A stretch of DNA of 64,000 bases from Amyelois transitella (taxonomy: Eukaryota; Arthropoda; Insecta; Lepidoptera; Pyralidae). Under the pieces are notes generated by a model that saw nothing but the letters and a program-made list of their open reading frames with translations, made no database searches and had not been told where the DNA came from. The position numbers and the translations under genes were made by a program. This document shows positions 43,331 to 64,000 of the stretch, piece by piece (position 1 is the stretch's first letter; every line of letters starts with the position of its first letter). The stretch covers positions 4,183,001 to 4,247,000 of the forward strand of contig NC_083508.1 in assembly GCF_032362555.1 (NCBI RefSeq), written 5' to 3'.

Positions 43331-46300
43331 CTTGATTTATGTTTTGTATGTTAGGCTCTCTTAGACCTTAAAGACTTAATTCAACCAAAAGCTAAACAAA
43401 TAGTATAACAAAAAGTGATTCCCAGTCGCACTTCCCTTTTGTCTAAGATCTTCATACAGTTTTCTATGGAGTAGAAGAGTACATTTAGAAAGTCGTATAC
43501 CTAACACAGCACATATACGCACAATAATATCACTCAGTCACGAAACTAAGTAACAAAACATATTTACAAAGAACTAAGTTAAGACGGTAACCTAAATCAT
43601 ACATCAACACTGGTAGGCAAATGGAAACTTTTCAGGCAAGGTAAACACGACAATCCATCTTTGTTTGTCGGAGTTCGTCCCATATAACTACGTCCTCGAA
43701 ACTTTATTAACTTCAAATTGCGTTTTTTGGATACGAGAGCTTCAAAATGAACCTATGTCAAAAGGAAAACATGCAAAAATATTTTCATATTAGCTACCTA
43801 CCTACCTACCTATAATATAACTCAACGTGGCTTGTTCCTTTTAATAGATCTCATTCAAGGGAACAAACAAGGCGAGAAAATCCTCTTCTCGAAGTATAGA
43901 ACATATGATATGGTTTAACTCTTTCAATTGACTACCTGCCAGATTGATAGTGGTCTTAAACAACTCTTATTGTTATAGCTACTTGCCTACGGCATTTCTA
44001 CTAAGTACCTGTTTGTTCTTAGTTTATTTTTTGTTTTAATTTGGCTTTATATATTTTCGAATTTGTAGAAATCGAGTTATCGAAATTAGATTGTCTAAAA
44101 TACTTGCGCTGTTCACTGGACATAAGTAGTTAATTTTTTATAAAAGCATCCATGCTAAGGTCCATGATGTTCAGATTGTTCAGATATTCGCAGACTCGAC
44201 TCTCCATAAACTTATGTGAAGTTAACCTCTGCTAAAGTTTACCCTACACGAATCACGCAAAACGAAGTACCTAAGGGTTTATTGTGAGACTTGCTCATTT
44301 GATTTGAAGCTCACGTAGGTTCAATAAGCGCTCTGGGACTAAGAGTTATGTGACTGGGACGAAGAAACTTCTACGTTTTTACAGTCGGTTGCCTGTCCTC
44401 GAAACCTCAGAACTCCGTAACACACGTCCTTTTGATAGTATAATTTGCAACCTACCTGTGACTAGCTTTTTAACGGCGAAGGAATTTTCAAAATCGTTTC
44501 AGAATTTTTCGCCTTTTCAAACAAAGTTACAAACTTTACTTCTTTATAATATTGGTAGGTATTGTAGGGGGTAGGTATATATTTACTTAGATTTTCGTAA
44601 AAATTCAAGATAAACCACGTTTGAAATGTTTTAAATCACCACTTTTCCCGTATAGAACTATTAATCTGTAAAGTATTGGCTACTTCAAACTAACATATTG
44701 TTTAATTTTAAGACTGAATAGTTTTATCGGAAGATATTTAATTAAATTTAAGATTCCAAGGCTATTCATGGAACGACAAATTCCTTATTTTGTCGCCGAA
44801 TCAATTCCGATACAGGCGCGGCCTGGAGGCGGGATCCAATAATGTTGATTAATTTTGGAGGCACAAGATGGTAGCAGTATTTGAACAACATTGTCCAATA
44901 CCCTAAGAGCTTTATATCATGTAGATAATCTTTATATTATTTAGGAATCGGCAGTTGTTCGTCACTTTCTTTTGAACTAAGCATATAGATTGCACTGAAG
45001 AAGTAAGTATATATTCTGAATACTGACAGATATGAATTTAAATTTCAGTCAGTAAGAAAAATGAATTACAATTAATTTTCAGTTAAAACTTAACCAGGTA
45101 CCTAGATACGTGTATACCTACCTACTTCAATTCAAGTAGGTATACACGCGTCAGTGTTATGCAATTTCTTCTTTGAACAGAAACAGTACTAAGTTATTGT
45201 TAAGGTGAATACTATAATATCTCTTAGCTTAAAAAAGTCTCCTTAATTCTAAGAAACTGCTAGGTTGAGTGCAGCGAATTATTTAAGGTAAAAAATGTCC
45301 AAAGTTCTGTGATGTTTATCGATTTGTCGATAAAACAGCCTGAAAACTAAATACATAAGTAAAAAAACTATAAGTGTCTAGCGATATACTTGTATGTTTC
45401 TCTATATTATACTGTGCTATGACAGCGTTGGACACATTTAACTTTCAGTCTTTATTTTTTTATATTGGTGCATTGATCGGGGCGAACTGAAAGTAATTTT
45501 AAATCAGCCTGTTGAGAGAACGTGACCGCAGGTTGCGAAAATAAACTTTACAACTTTAACTCCTCAGGAAAACATCAAAATGCTTCGTTGTTTTTAAATC
45601 AAAAGTCGCAAACAGTCGACTGATTTCTATCCATATAGCATAAAAGTAAACAACAGAAGCATAATCTAAGTCAGACTTATAAAAAAGTCTGAGTCACTAA
45701 TTGAGCAAACAGCTAAGCTACTTAGTTGCATATCTTCTGTTATAGAATTTTATGATAGGACCATTATTTAGAGAAAATATGAAGCTAGTATTCACCCTTA
45801 AGAAGCAAAAATACCTCATTCGCTGCACGAGCGCGCGTAACTATACTCGAGAATTTCATTTGAACGTGAGCTTCTCACACTCGAATAAAATTGCAATTTC
45901 TGCTTTGCTTAGTTTTAAATTTAGTAGACTATATAACAATAAGTGGAATTTTCTTGTATGTGCTGCTAATAAATAGAAATTTAAGTAGTTATTTACATGG
46001 AATGGAGCGCGTGAACATCTTAGATTTTTTGGGTTCAGTACCCAAAGGGTAAAAAACAAACACTGGGAGGTCTGAGAAAAAAATGGCTCCGTGTTTAGGG
46101 TACCATTAGACATTGTGGAGTTAAGGATAAGTGATGATTAATGAAAGTTTTCGCTTCAGATTTGTGGTCGTGTATCTTGCACCAACTTAATGATAAGATG
46201 ATGATTAATTAAGTAAATTATTGACTTTCCATCCGAACCCATATCATGCGAAACTCGCTCTCTCTAACTCACTCCAAGCGCCACTCAAGAAAAAGTGTTT

Positions 46301-48390
46301 ATTTATACTATCTTTATTTCGTGTTACCACCTGGAACTCGAGCGGCCCTCTCATTACGTTGTTTTGATGGCACTTTGAAGTAATTTTATCTTTATTGCCC
46401 GTTAAATTTTCATTCCAGATTTAAGTAACCAGATATAATATACGGTTGGCGTCTTTGCGTTGGTTCAGTGGTCTACTTAGAACCGTTATTCTTTAAGACA
46501 GTTATACGGAGCCGAAACTAACCAGAAACGAATTTCCTTCTTGAGATAATCAAACGTATAAACTATACCTACTGCAACCACTTGTATTAAAAGTCGTATG
46601 AAAAAAGTCGTTCAACCGTGAAAATTTAATTGGCTTGTTCACAAACATCTTGCGTAGGTCGTTTCATAGAAGGAAGGTATATAATTCAGGCAACATTCAG
46701 ATATACACACCCCACGAGGGTAACAAAGAACGGGCGTGGGTTGGACGGGTTTCTTTGAAGAGTGGACATGACTACAAAACGAATAAAAGATTTGGATTAT
46801 ACGAGTACCCTATCGGATTCCTTTTATTAAAGATGCAAAGATTGTAAAGGTACAATCAAAGTAAAGCTCAAGGATACTGTATAACATCCATTGGACACTA
46901 ATATTTTAAGTAAATGTAAAAGGATGTTTGTCTGTCCTTCTTCACATCAAAACCACTTAATACTACACAAATACTAGGACAAAATCGTCCCACTTGTCTC
47001 ACCATGGGACAACTCAACGTGGACAAGTGGAATACATATATGTTGTGTGAAGTACGAATAAGGATATAGGGTACTTTATCACGCGGACGGGGCCGCGGAA
47101 AAAAGCTAGCTAGCTTTCCTTCTCACAATTATCGTTTGAAACGATTATGGGAATCTTTCATCTAGTGCAACAAACATGATTCAAGCTAGGTAAGATTCTC
47201 CTGTTAGCTGTATCATGGAGATCAGATGGGAATCACTCGTGTCGTGGAATTACCTGATCTACCTTACCCACTCATGAATTATGATCATAGATAGATCCCT
47301 GGCTCCACCTAGCGAGGATATATCCAGAACAAAGACTAGAAAGATGATGATTATGAAATAGCGGGTAATGTCGGCACAGATCACATTACTAATTTCAGGA
47401 TTTCAGGTTATATAGACCTTCACGAATGACACAGTTTGCAATTTATGATCACAGGGTAGAGAACTGTCAGTTTGTGTGTAAGGGAATCTCAAAATGGATA
47501 GTACGTCCCTAATAACGGATAGAAGACAAAAGAACTTCATGTCTTTAGTTGATTCACAATACCTATAAAAATAAAGAGATTTTATCATAAATGATTCATT
47601 TCTTCTAGGATACCTAAATTGTAAAGTCGTTATCATGCCATGATTCCCTAAACTATCAAAAACGTTAGGATATCTTAATTTAACTTTTTAAGGAAACCTG
47701 TCTCTTATACTGCGATAACTATTATTATAAAATCGGTTGAATATCATAACAACCCACTTTTAATACCTACTTATCCAAAATTATAAGAAACCTACCTAGG
47801 GTACCTATCTAAATCTTATTAAGCACGAGTGGTCTTTGAATTGATAGCGCAAGGATTAATTAATGCATCTACCTATCTATACCTATAATATAAGAGCTAA
47901 GTGGATAAACCTATTACCGCAGTAAAAGGTAACACATCAACCTTATGACAACAACGAAATAAAAGCCCTACTCACATTAATCAAAGCACTTATCAAAGAA
48001 TCGACTACCAGAGATGAGAGTTCTAGAGCTTTCATAGCTTTACGAACAATAAATACAGTGACTATTGCAAATCGAGTTTGTGAGAATTAAATCTTGAAAT
48101 ACTTGGGTAGTATATGTACTTTTATGTATGTATGTCGATCCTCTGACGTAGGCTACAGCTCATGCCCTTTAGAGCGGCCCACGCAATCTGCCGATTATAT
48201 GCCGTTTTTATAAACTAAATTAATTCTACTTTTACGTACAAAAGCATCTAATACACCTAATGCGTATAAAAATAGTTCACTTTGGATATTTTTATTTAGT
48301 TAAAAAAATTAGAATGAAATAAGTACACACAGCACATAAAATCGAACCAAAACATTTACAAACAGCTATTTCCGAAATGATATCTTAGGT
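43331..48390. other. Gene-poor region upstream of IA-2
   Basis: About 5 kb AT-rich sequence. A dispersed repeat with GTTTGTCTGTCCTTC lies at about 46900-47110 and a weak GTCGCTTCGT-family match at about 47188-47330. Open frames up to 85 codons show no recognisable features. It is probably 5' intron of IA-2 if that transcript starts near 48.4 kb. Confidence 0.4.
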
Positions 48391-48394
48391 TTTT

Positions 48395-48830
48395 AAGCTG
48401 GTCATAACGTCAGCGGTTGATAAACAAATACCCCGGAGCGAAAGGCAATGAAATCGTTATTAGGGGTCGTGTAACAGGTTTCACGGTAAAGTACAGTCAT
48501 GGCGAGCGTGCAAAACAGAAACACAGCGCATTTCTCCTCGCGAGGTCTTTGAGAATTATTTACGCACCGTTTAGAGCCGCCAATGAGTCCAAAGCATATC
48601 CGTGGAACAGCAGGGCACTAATATCGTTCACTATAAGCACTGGGACTCAGGTAGATTCGTTTTAATAGCGGACGCGAAGCCACAGCTGTGACTGTGAAAC
48701 GGGCTTGCGCACTCCGCTCTATCGATCCTAGAGTTGTCCATTCACACGGTACCACTTCTGCCGCCTACATAACGACGCGACCGATCCTATGTTCGACACC
48801 AATCATCATTAGATAACGCGATATTAGCAT
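48395..48830 (-). promoter_or_regulatory. CpG-richer patch, candidate IA-2 promoter or 5' exon
   Basis: Locally GC- and CpG-rich (GGCGAGCG, CGCGAGG, CGGACGCGAAG, ACGACGCGACC) within AT-rich surroundings. IA-2 needs a non-coding exon upstream of 42765, and this is the most promoter-like patch within 6 kb. No TATA or Inr could be assigned, so this is inference only. Confidence 0.25.
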
Positions 48831-49276
48831 TCGGCTCTTGAGGCTTCCCCTCTTGAGTACTTCACATGGACACCAATTAGACCAGCTGATAATATAGATA
48901 TTTCCCTCCCTCACCTTGATTTGTTATCATGCGCTTTTATGCTGAATATTTAGAGGATCAGTTCAAAACTAAAGGAACTGTATGTATTAGACACTGGTAT
49001 TAAGCGTTGTATTGTCACTGAATGTTATTCACATTAGTGAAACTAAAAAGTAAGTAGTGTAACGACACCCACGCTGTTGTCAAAAATAACGTCAGTACAG
49101 AAGAATAAGGTCTTCCGCATGATTTAGGAATCAGGTAAATTAAACTGTTTTAAAAAAATTGTAACATTTTAAAACTGATTCAATTTAAATGAAGATCTAG
49201 GCTTTTAATGTATTTTTAATTATCTCGTTTTCACGTAACATCTTTACTATGTACCTATGCGTTGTTTAACCAAATG

Positions 49277-49480
49277 AAGTTATTTCTATACTGTGCCATA
49301 TTTTTACCCACTATGGTTATCGCGATCCTGAATGCTAATGACGTTGTTACGCTGCCATTGCCGTCAACTTATAAAGCCGGCCAAATACCTACCCAAAGTA
49401 GCAACTATACCTACAGGAATTACCGACGTACAGTTAGGGATAATCTGTTTTTGATTATATTATTTTATACCAAAATGTAA
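49277..49480 (+). CDS. Small ORF with signal-peptide-like start (doubtful)
   Basis: 68 codons from the second Met. The N-terminus MKLFLYCAIFLPTMVIAIL is hydrophobic like a signal peptide; a polar Tyr- and Thr-containing stretch follows, with RRTVRDN before a second hydrophobic end. No family is recognised and there are no flanking splice or polyadenylation clues. Most likely a chance frame. Confidence 0.12.
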   Translation, partial: KLFLYCAIFLPTMVIAILNANDVVTLPLPSTYKAGQIPTQSSNYTYRNYRRTVRDNLFLIILFYTKM

Positions 49481-49794
49481 GTATCTACTTACGTTAACAT
49501 TGACTTATACCCTCGTTTTAAGATACGTTGGTATAAATGACTTAGTGAACATTCACTTAAGATCGATATTAGGTACACTACGAGTATATGTACTTAAATT
49601 AAGTTTTCTGATGTTTCTTCATATCTTATTACTAAAGAATTTTCATGCAATTCTTAATCATTCGTGTTCAATAATTAAGTTCTATAACTTATGTAGGTAG
49701 GTATAATAGGTATTTTGTATTTTTTACAAAAGTTATAAGTAACTACTTTTTGTACAGTAAAGTTGAAATATATATAAATACATCAGTCAACTGG

Positions 49795-49915
49795 ATTAGT
49801 AGGTAACTGGAACGGTTGCGGAGGTTAAATAGAGTCGCTTCGTATAAAAACTATCCCGAACCATAGGCCTATAGGACCCTACGCTTCTCTTCAGAGAGGC
49901 GGTACTAACGCCAAA
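49795..49915 (+). repeat. Unclassified interspersed repeat (GTCGCTTCGT family)
   Basis: Reads AGAGTCGCTTCGTATAAAAA and CTTCTCTTCAGAGAGGCGG. Confidence 0.5.
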
Positions 49916-52900
49916 AAGATAATAACTTTAGTAAGGAATCCTAAAACGTTTATATATTTTTATCACCAACAATTTATCTTACTAATAATAGGTCTTTGAT
50001 CTTTGGTTTGACCTTTTAACATTGGTACAAAGGTAATCGCAGGGGATTTTTAGTCGTTCTCCTGTTATGTGGGTGTACCTTTGAAGTAATGAGTAGGCAC
50101 TGATCTCGAAAATTAGGTATCTACCAGACCTTTAAATAAAGATTTTTAGATATGAGTAATGTCTTTAAACCTAAATATAAAGGGTAATCATAAACGAACT
50201 AATTAGGGTTACTTTTGCCCGCGAATTCTATCGCCGTAAAACCAAATCTGTTGGATAAAGTTCACTGACGATCACAATACAAAGCTCATGCAGAGTATTT
50301 GTACACAATGAACAACATGTCTTTGTGGCTCACTGTACTCTATAATTAAGTAGATTATGGAAAAGGCGATAAAATTTATGCATATAATAAATCTGTACAA
50401 GGATAAATTGGTAAATTATAAATAAAAATTAATTATGTAAAATGAACATGTCACTTTATTTTTGTTAAGGTTATATTTTACATTTTTACAATTTACATTG
50501 TTACATGTTTGTTTATTTCCGATCAGTGTCCTCTGTATACTCCACATGCTAAATTATTATTACAATTATTTTTTAAGTAGGTATTTCTCACTGACTCCAT
50601 TTCAACCGATACTGCTTACCATCTGAAATGGGATTTTAAAACAAAACCGCGTAACGGAATCTTTCATTTAGGTATATAAAACGACCGACAGATGGCGATA
50701 AGAACCAACAGCTTAAAATGCGTTCATTTATCCATGGAGGCTTTATAATACACAAGAAATAATAGGCAAGTATATTTCCTCTCAATTTGGATCGACTACA
50801 ACTGGGATCGTACAAATCTGAACCCTAATGCTACCATAATTTTAAAAAAGTAATCATCAATTATAAAACAAACTCTTAATTATCGATAGCTGCATTGAAA
50901 TACAAATACCTACGTTGGTACTGAGCAGGGATACATTAGTAATAAAAGTAATGTTTAAAAATAACTTAGTTAAATTAGTCTCGCTGAACCAATGACTATT
51001 TACTGAGTTATGATGAAGGGAAAACTTCGTAAGTAAAACCTGCACATTCAGGCAACATGTGTATCTATGACCCAACATGGGTTAGATTCTCCTGAAAATG
51101 AGATCTCAAGATTCGATTCTGAAGACTAGTTTTCGAAGCCCGGGCGTTTTATTTAAGGTTATTGCATACACTCTTAATAATACTGCCTTCAAAAATGCAT
51201 CAAATTTAACCATTCTCTTCAGAGCTCCTCTCCTGAGAGTTGAGGCCGCTTTGCACAGAACCTTTCAAAGAAGGTACCAACATGTACAGATTTCTGACCT
51301 CCGTGACCGCTGAGAATCTAACCTAGATTGGATCATGGTTTAACTGTGATGTGGTTTGTGATGGCGAACTTATCTAACAGGTACGTAATGGTGAGGCACC
51401 ATGTGATGTTTTTCTGTCTCTTGATATAAATATTTATAATAAATACTGATACCTCGACTGTTTTGAGGGAAAATGTTAACAAAAATACACCACACTCATA
51501 AGATAAATTAATAGCACTTTTTTGCTAGTAAATAATTTGTGTTTGATCACAAAACTCCTAACCTATAAAAATTAAATAACTTAAACAACTACAAACGAAA
51601 AGTATTCGAGACTTATGACAAGTTCTCAACTTAGTTATTAAATCCACTATAATTACTACATCATCAATTTTTCAACTAATATCACAAATAATTTTGCTAT
51701 CATGCTTTGTCATACTTTTTTTATAACAGAACATCAGAATAATTTCCACGATTTGATCATTTTCCATTTTTGTTAAATGAATATCGGTCAATCTGATCAG
51801 TGTATTTAATAACGTTAATAAAACCATTAAATTGTCATGAAATGACAGTTTCCTAACGAACACTCTATAGAACTAGTAAAATACAGCACTGCACTATTTA
51901 CAAGTCACATCATTAAAATAACGTAGATAAAAGCCGCCAATTGAAAAATTATTTTAATAATAAAATCTAAGAGCCTTATTAGAATTTTTATTCGTTAAGG
52001 GCATTTTCACAGCTTGGGCGATGACAAATTAAACTTCCATGAAAATGTGAAAATAAATATTTCAATCAGTTTCAATGTCCAAGCATGCCGTGAAAATTTC
52101 CTTTGCCAATAAAAATTTTCCATGTGTAATTTCCGATAACTGACTGAGAGCAAAACATGTTAACTAACCCCTCAAGTGCCAAATCGCTTGTCAAACGGAC
52201 CTTTTTACAAACTATCATTAAATAATTGATCGTCACAAATCGACATAAGCAGTTAGGAGCAAAAAGATATTTTAACCTTTATTTCAGCTTGTAGTATTTA
52301 CAGTAAACAGAAAAATGTGATAGGTACGCTTGGTCTTCATTGATGGGTGTACGTGCGGAATCTAGCTAGATTTTGTCTGTGAACAATGTACATATCCAAT
52401 CCATGGATAAAAACAGTATTTTTGCTTAGCATAGGATTTTTTAGGTTTTACATATGTAGAGAGGCGCTTGGTTATTTTCAATATAAATATAAAATTTAAA
52501 AATATCCATGCGTACAACGAACATTGATTCTGCATTCAAAGCACTCAATCGACTTAAATGTAACTTAAAATAATATAATTTATTTAGCTTATTAATTACA
52601 ATGTGTAAAAATGAGTATATGGTTGCTTAAGCATCACAACAAAAAGGTAAAGAATAAAAATATTGAAGGCTGACTATTATAACATTTCTTGTATTAAAAC
52701 TATATGTATGAAAGGCACAGGATAACATTTGAATTATATTTTTTGTAATTTGTTTTATGTTTTATGTTAAATTTATTATTATTTAAAAAAATTAAAAATT
52801 CTTAATTTTGGACCTATTATGCTTACTTCGACTAAATATAAACTAACTATGACCCAATATAAACCTATTGCACGAGATGATTTTTATCATAGAGAATCAT

Positions 52901-53340
52901 GAAGATTTGTTTACATCGTTTTGAATCCATAATAAACAAACCATATTTTAATTTAGTAATATTGCAGAATTGTTATTGAACTAGCTAAAAGACAGAAAAT
53001 TAATAGCTTGATATTCCTAAGGTTAGAAGAGCAACATTCCATTCCCCGAAGCCGCATAAGTAGTAAAACATATAAGTGACAAAATATATACAAACTTTCC
53101 ACGTCTTTCGTCTTATGCTATTTTTGTTCACGGAATGAACTTTTGATCCTGTTCACTCTAATATGAAACAAACCATTTTAAAATGATACACCGACTTCAG
53201 ATAGAAAAAGCTAAGATAGATAATAAAAGATAGAAAAGGAAAGCTACCAAAATTAATAAACTTTCTTCTTTCGAATCGTAAATGGCTTATCAAAACAAAC
53301 ATGTCTGACCAATCAAAGTCTTTTAAATTCAGTAAGTGAA
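49916..53340. other. Intergenic region and probable Ack 3' UTR
   Basis: AT-rich with no supported gene. The part just below 53341 should be the 3' UTR of the kinase gene. A decayed GTCGCTTCGT-family piece is near 51068-51330. No ubiquitin-associated domain exon was recognised here on the minus strand. Confidence 0.45.
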
Positions 53341-61590
<8,250 letters not shown>

Positions 61591-62560
61591 CTTTAAAAAA
61601 ACTAGTTACTAGATCAAGACAAGTATCATCTCAAGCAGGAAGTTCCAGGCATGAAGATTGCGAATGTTGGGAAATTATGGTAATGGGATAGCCTTGTAGA
61701 TTTGACATAACCCAAAGACGAAGAATATTATACAAAACAACATTCACTAAGTCACATTATACCATTACCACTGAAAATAAAAGTTTTAAATAGCTATTTT
61801 TTAATTATATTTCTCAAATTACAAGCAACACAGTTACAATCATCATTCACGCAAAAACGAACTGAAAATTGGACAGATAAACAATTGGAACTGTCAAATC
61901 AAAAGTAGTCACTGTCAAGTCGATGTTTGTCAAATATTTAGGTGTTGCTATACTTTATGCTAGACATATATTAATATCTGTGCTTGCCATATTGGCAAAG
62001 AAATATTATAAAGTATTAGCATATCAAAGAAAAGACAGAGAGAAAGGTGTTTGTTTGTTTGCAAATTCTTTATTGAACATTAAAATAAATATGACAAATT
62101 TTACATATGAAAGAAAAATAAATATTGCATTGGTGCATAAAGTACAAATAATTTTATTCTAACTTTTGAGTTACCAAAAGATGAACATTTAGGGACCTTT
62201 CTTTATTATATTTAGCTATGAACTGTTTTCTCAAACATCTACCTAGTTATCTCTCATCAAAAATTATAATGTTACAAATGGAAATGGATAAAGAACTTAC
62301 TTTTATATATTACTATATGTATTAAATTAGGTATTAACTTTCCATCGCGATTTTTCATTTTGACAGATGTCTGTCGTTTGGTTTGGTGTGAGCCATGGTG
62401 TGAGTGTTGTGCACTCGTGAGCTTTTTCGAGCCTTTGCAGTTCACACGGAGCTCTCGTGGATTCCGATATATTCGTCGTAATTATAGAGCTACTTATAAA
62501 TACAGAAAGAAAACCTACTGTTTAATTTTAATCCTGTAAATATTTTAAAAACTTAGCAAG
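61591..62560. promoter_or_regulatory. Shared divergent promoter region (kinase / ASH-domain gene)
   Basis: 970 bp between two divergent start codons. The part from 62340 to 62520 is richer in GC and CpG (TCCATCGCGA, GTGCACTCGTGAGC, TTTTTCGAGCC), fitting a promoter and 5' UTR for the plus-strand gene. The kinase promoter should be near 61600-61900. A 79-codon plus-strand frame at 61923 overlaps this and is probably chance. Confidence 0.35.
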
Positions 62561-63957
62561 ATGCAAAAACCTTCGGATGAAAGTGTTTCAGAAATTAAAG
62601 TGGTAGACTTCGGTTCTATTCCCGTGGACAGTGTAGTTGAAAAATATGTTAATTTAGAAAATACAGACGAGGTTAATTCATACTTACTTTACATACCTAC
62701 TTACTTACTTACAAATTATGATAAACGCCTAGGTCTACTCATATCTTTGAGTCTCAAGAACAACATAGGCTAAATTTTCGCGGGCGAAGTCGCAGGTTAA
62801 ATAGCTTTCTGAAATATCACTATCGTAATCGACCTTCTCCCAATAACATTCTTAGTTATATGCTTCAACCCTCGAGAGATAGGTAATCTAAAAGTAGTAG
62901 GTACGGTCGATTCGTTGCATACTGTGAAACGATTTAGCAGTTATTTCGTCGAGCACCAATTTCTTGCGAATTTTCGCTTGCCAAGCACTCTTCTACTAGG
63001 ACAGAGGAAAAGGTGCAATGCGTCCTATGTACCCGATTAGTTTTTATCATCGGTCAGGCTCTTACTTTCGCCCTTATACCTACTCGTATAATCCTTTTTT
63101 AGGTCATGGTTAGAACGTTAGGAATAGTGATTCATTACAGGCTAAAATTGTGGCGCGGGTGGATCCGTGACCTTGACGTTGTAGGACCTTAGATTAACCG
63201 GATTTCATAACTTATTACAGAAAGTACTTACGTATCGAGTTTCCTTGCTGTATTTACCAAACGGAATCGATCGTGTATTCAAAGTGTCTCTCACAGACAC
63301 GGTGGTAAAACCAGGAGACCTGGCTGAAATTAGGATACAGTTTAAGCCGAATGTGGTCGGTCAGTCTTTCACAGAATACTACATAGTTGATGACACCGCA
63401 GGGAACAGTTTCAGATTGACCATCCGTGGAAAATGTTTTGGTAAGACTTATCTACCCAAATAAGTTACATCAATCTTGGTTTATTAGTTTGCCTTCTACC
63501 TCTGGGGAGAGAAGATCATTAAGATATAATTATACTCTTAAGCCCGGTAAGTATTACTGTAAGCGAGTACCTACCGATTACATTGTTACCCTGATAAAAG
63601 GGAAACAAACCCAGCTTGAATCATGGATCATAGGTGTTCATTTCTTTATTCATCGATTACGACATCGACTGGAATGGAATTAACGGTGTGATGAAATATC
63701 ATGGCACAAAGTTAAAACCAAATTTATATTGTTATCGAAACAAATTTGTAGGAATGAATTGAGGTCCCATTTCAAAAATTGCTCCGAATTCTACACTTTA
63801 AGGTCCGAAAGTAACGCTGAGCGAACGAAAACTAGAGTTTAGAATATGCAAGAATGTTTCGGAGCAAAGAAGAGAAACAATTCAGATTGTCAATAAATCT
63901 TCTGTGGATACAACATACCAGTGGTTAATGCCTTTAAATGGTCAAGGATTCTTCCAA
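62561..63957 (+). CDS. ASH/MSP-domain protein, 5' part (hydin/CFAP type)
   Basis: Incomplete at the window edge. Exons: 62561-62671 (37 codons; the donor is a weaker GTTAAT), 63221-63440 and 63803-63957 (donor GTGAGA), joined in phase for 162 residues. Residues about 12-110 form an ASH/MSP-like beta-sandwich: VVDFGSIPVDSVVEKYVNL, then FKVSLTDTVVKPGDLAEI, IQFKPNVVGQSFTEYY and FRLTIRGKCFG. A second such unit starts at LEFRICKNVSEQRRETIQIV. Repeated ASH domains are typical of axonemal and ciliary proteins such as hydin, CFAP65/47 and DLEC1. In insects these are mostly sperm-tail or sensory-cilium genes. The exact member cannot be named. Confidence 0.65.
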
Positions 63958-64000
63958 GTGAGATTTTAAAGGATTTTATCCCGTTTGAAAAGGTCTATGG

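Noticed and set aside
48417-48665. 82-codon plus-strand frame in the CpG-richer patch
   Set aside because: No family similarity seen; its openness is explained by lower AT content.
61923-62162. 79-codon plus-strand frame with hydrophobic start
   Set aside because: Lies in the divergent promoter region, is AT-driven in composition and has no family features.

Overview
This window is eukaryotic and looks like a lepidopteran (moth or butterfly) nuclear chromosome. The DNA is AT-rich, genes have many exons with GT..AG introns, and the proteins are animal families. The spaces are full of RTE-type LINEs and short retroposons with TATGTATG tails, a tRNA-derived SINE, a mariner and hAT debris. Species cannot be given from the sequence alone. 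All exon models below were read by eye from splice signals and reading-phase agreement; no alignments or database searches were run.

Layout. (1) 0.75-7.8 kb, minus strand: a GLOD4-like glyoxalase-domain gene of 5 coding exons per transcript, with two alternative first exons. Its last intron carries a 5'-truncated RTE LINE that keeps an 859-codon open frame and has an 11-bp target duplication. (2) 8.2-27.8 kb: a tandem segmental duplication of a ZC3H10-like CCCH zinc-finger gene, plus strand. The upstream copy (A) is broken by a 4-bp frameshift, a lost zinc ligand and a missing exon. The downstream copy (B) splices in frame to a normal stop. A retroelement protease remnant lies between them, and several transposons sit in only one copy. 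(3) 28.03-29.15 kb: a dead mariner with both inverted repeats. (4) 31.2-42.8 kb, minus strand: a 22-exon IA-2/PTPRN (ICA512, ida-1) gene for a dense-core-vesicle receptor pseudophosphatase of 1029 aa. (5) 43-53.3 kb: a gene-poor stretch with repeats and a CpG-richer patch near 48.4-48.8 kb. (6) 53.3-61.6 kb, minus strand: a 10-exon Ack-family (TNK2/Ack-like) tyrosine kinase of 919 aa, with a decayed duplicate of a kinase exon in one intron. (7) 62.56 kb to the edge, plus strand: the 5' part of a gene with ASH/MSP-like (hydin/CFAP-type) domains, divergent from the kinase gene.

The genes do not form one pathway: GLOD4 is metabolic, ZC3H10-like is RNA binding, IA-2 is in neuroendocrine vesicles, Ack is in signalling, and the ASH/MSP gene is probably axonemal. 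The most notable points are the GLOD4 alternative first exons, the asymmetric decay of the duplicated zinc-finger gene, the short retroposon family that seems to share its 3' end with the resident RTE LINE, and the relic kinase exon. I found no clear case of a wholly new biological system.
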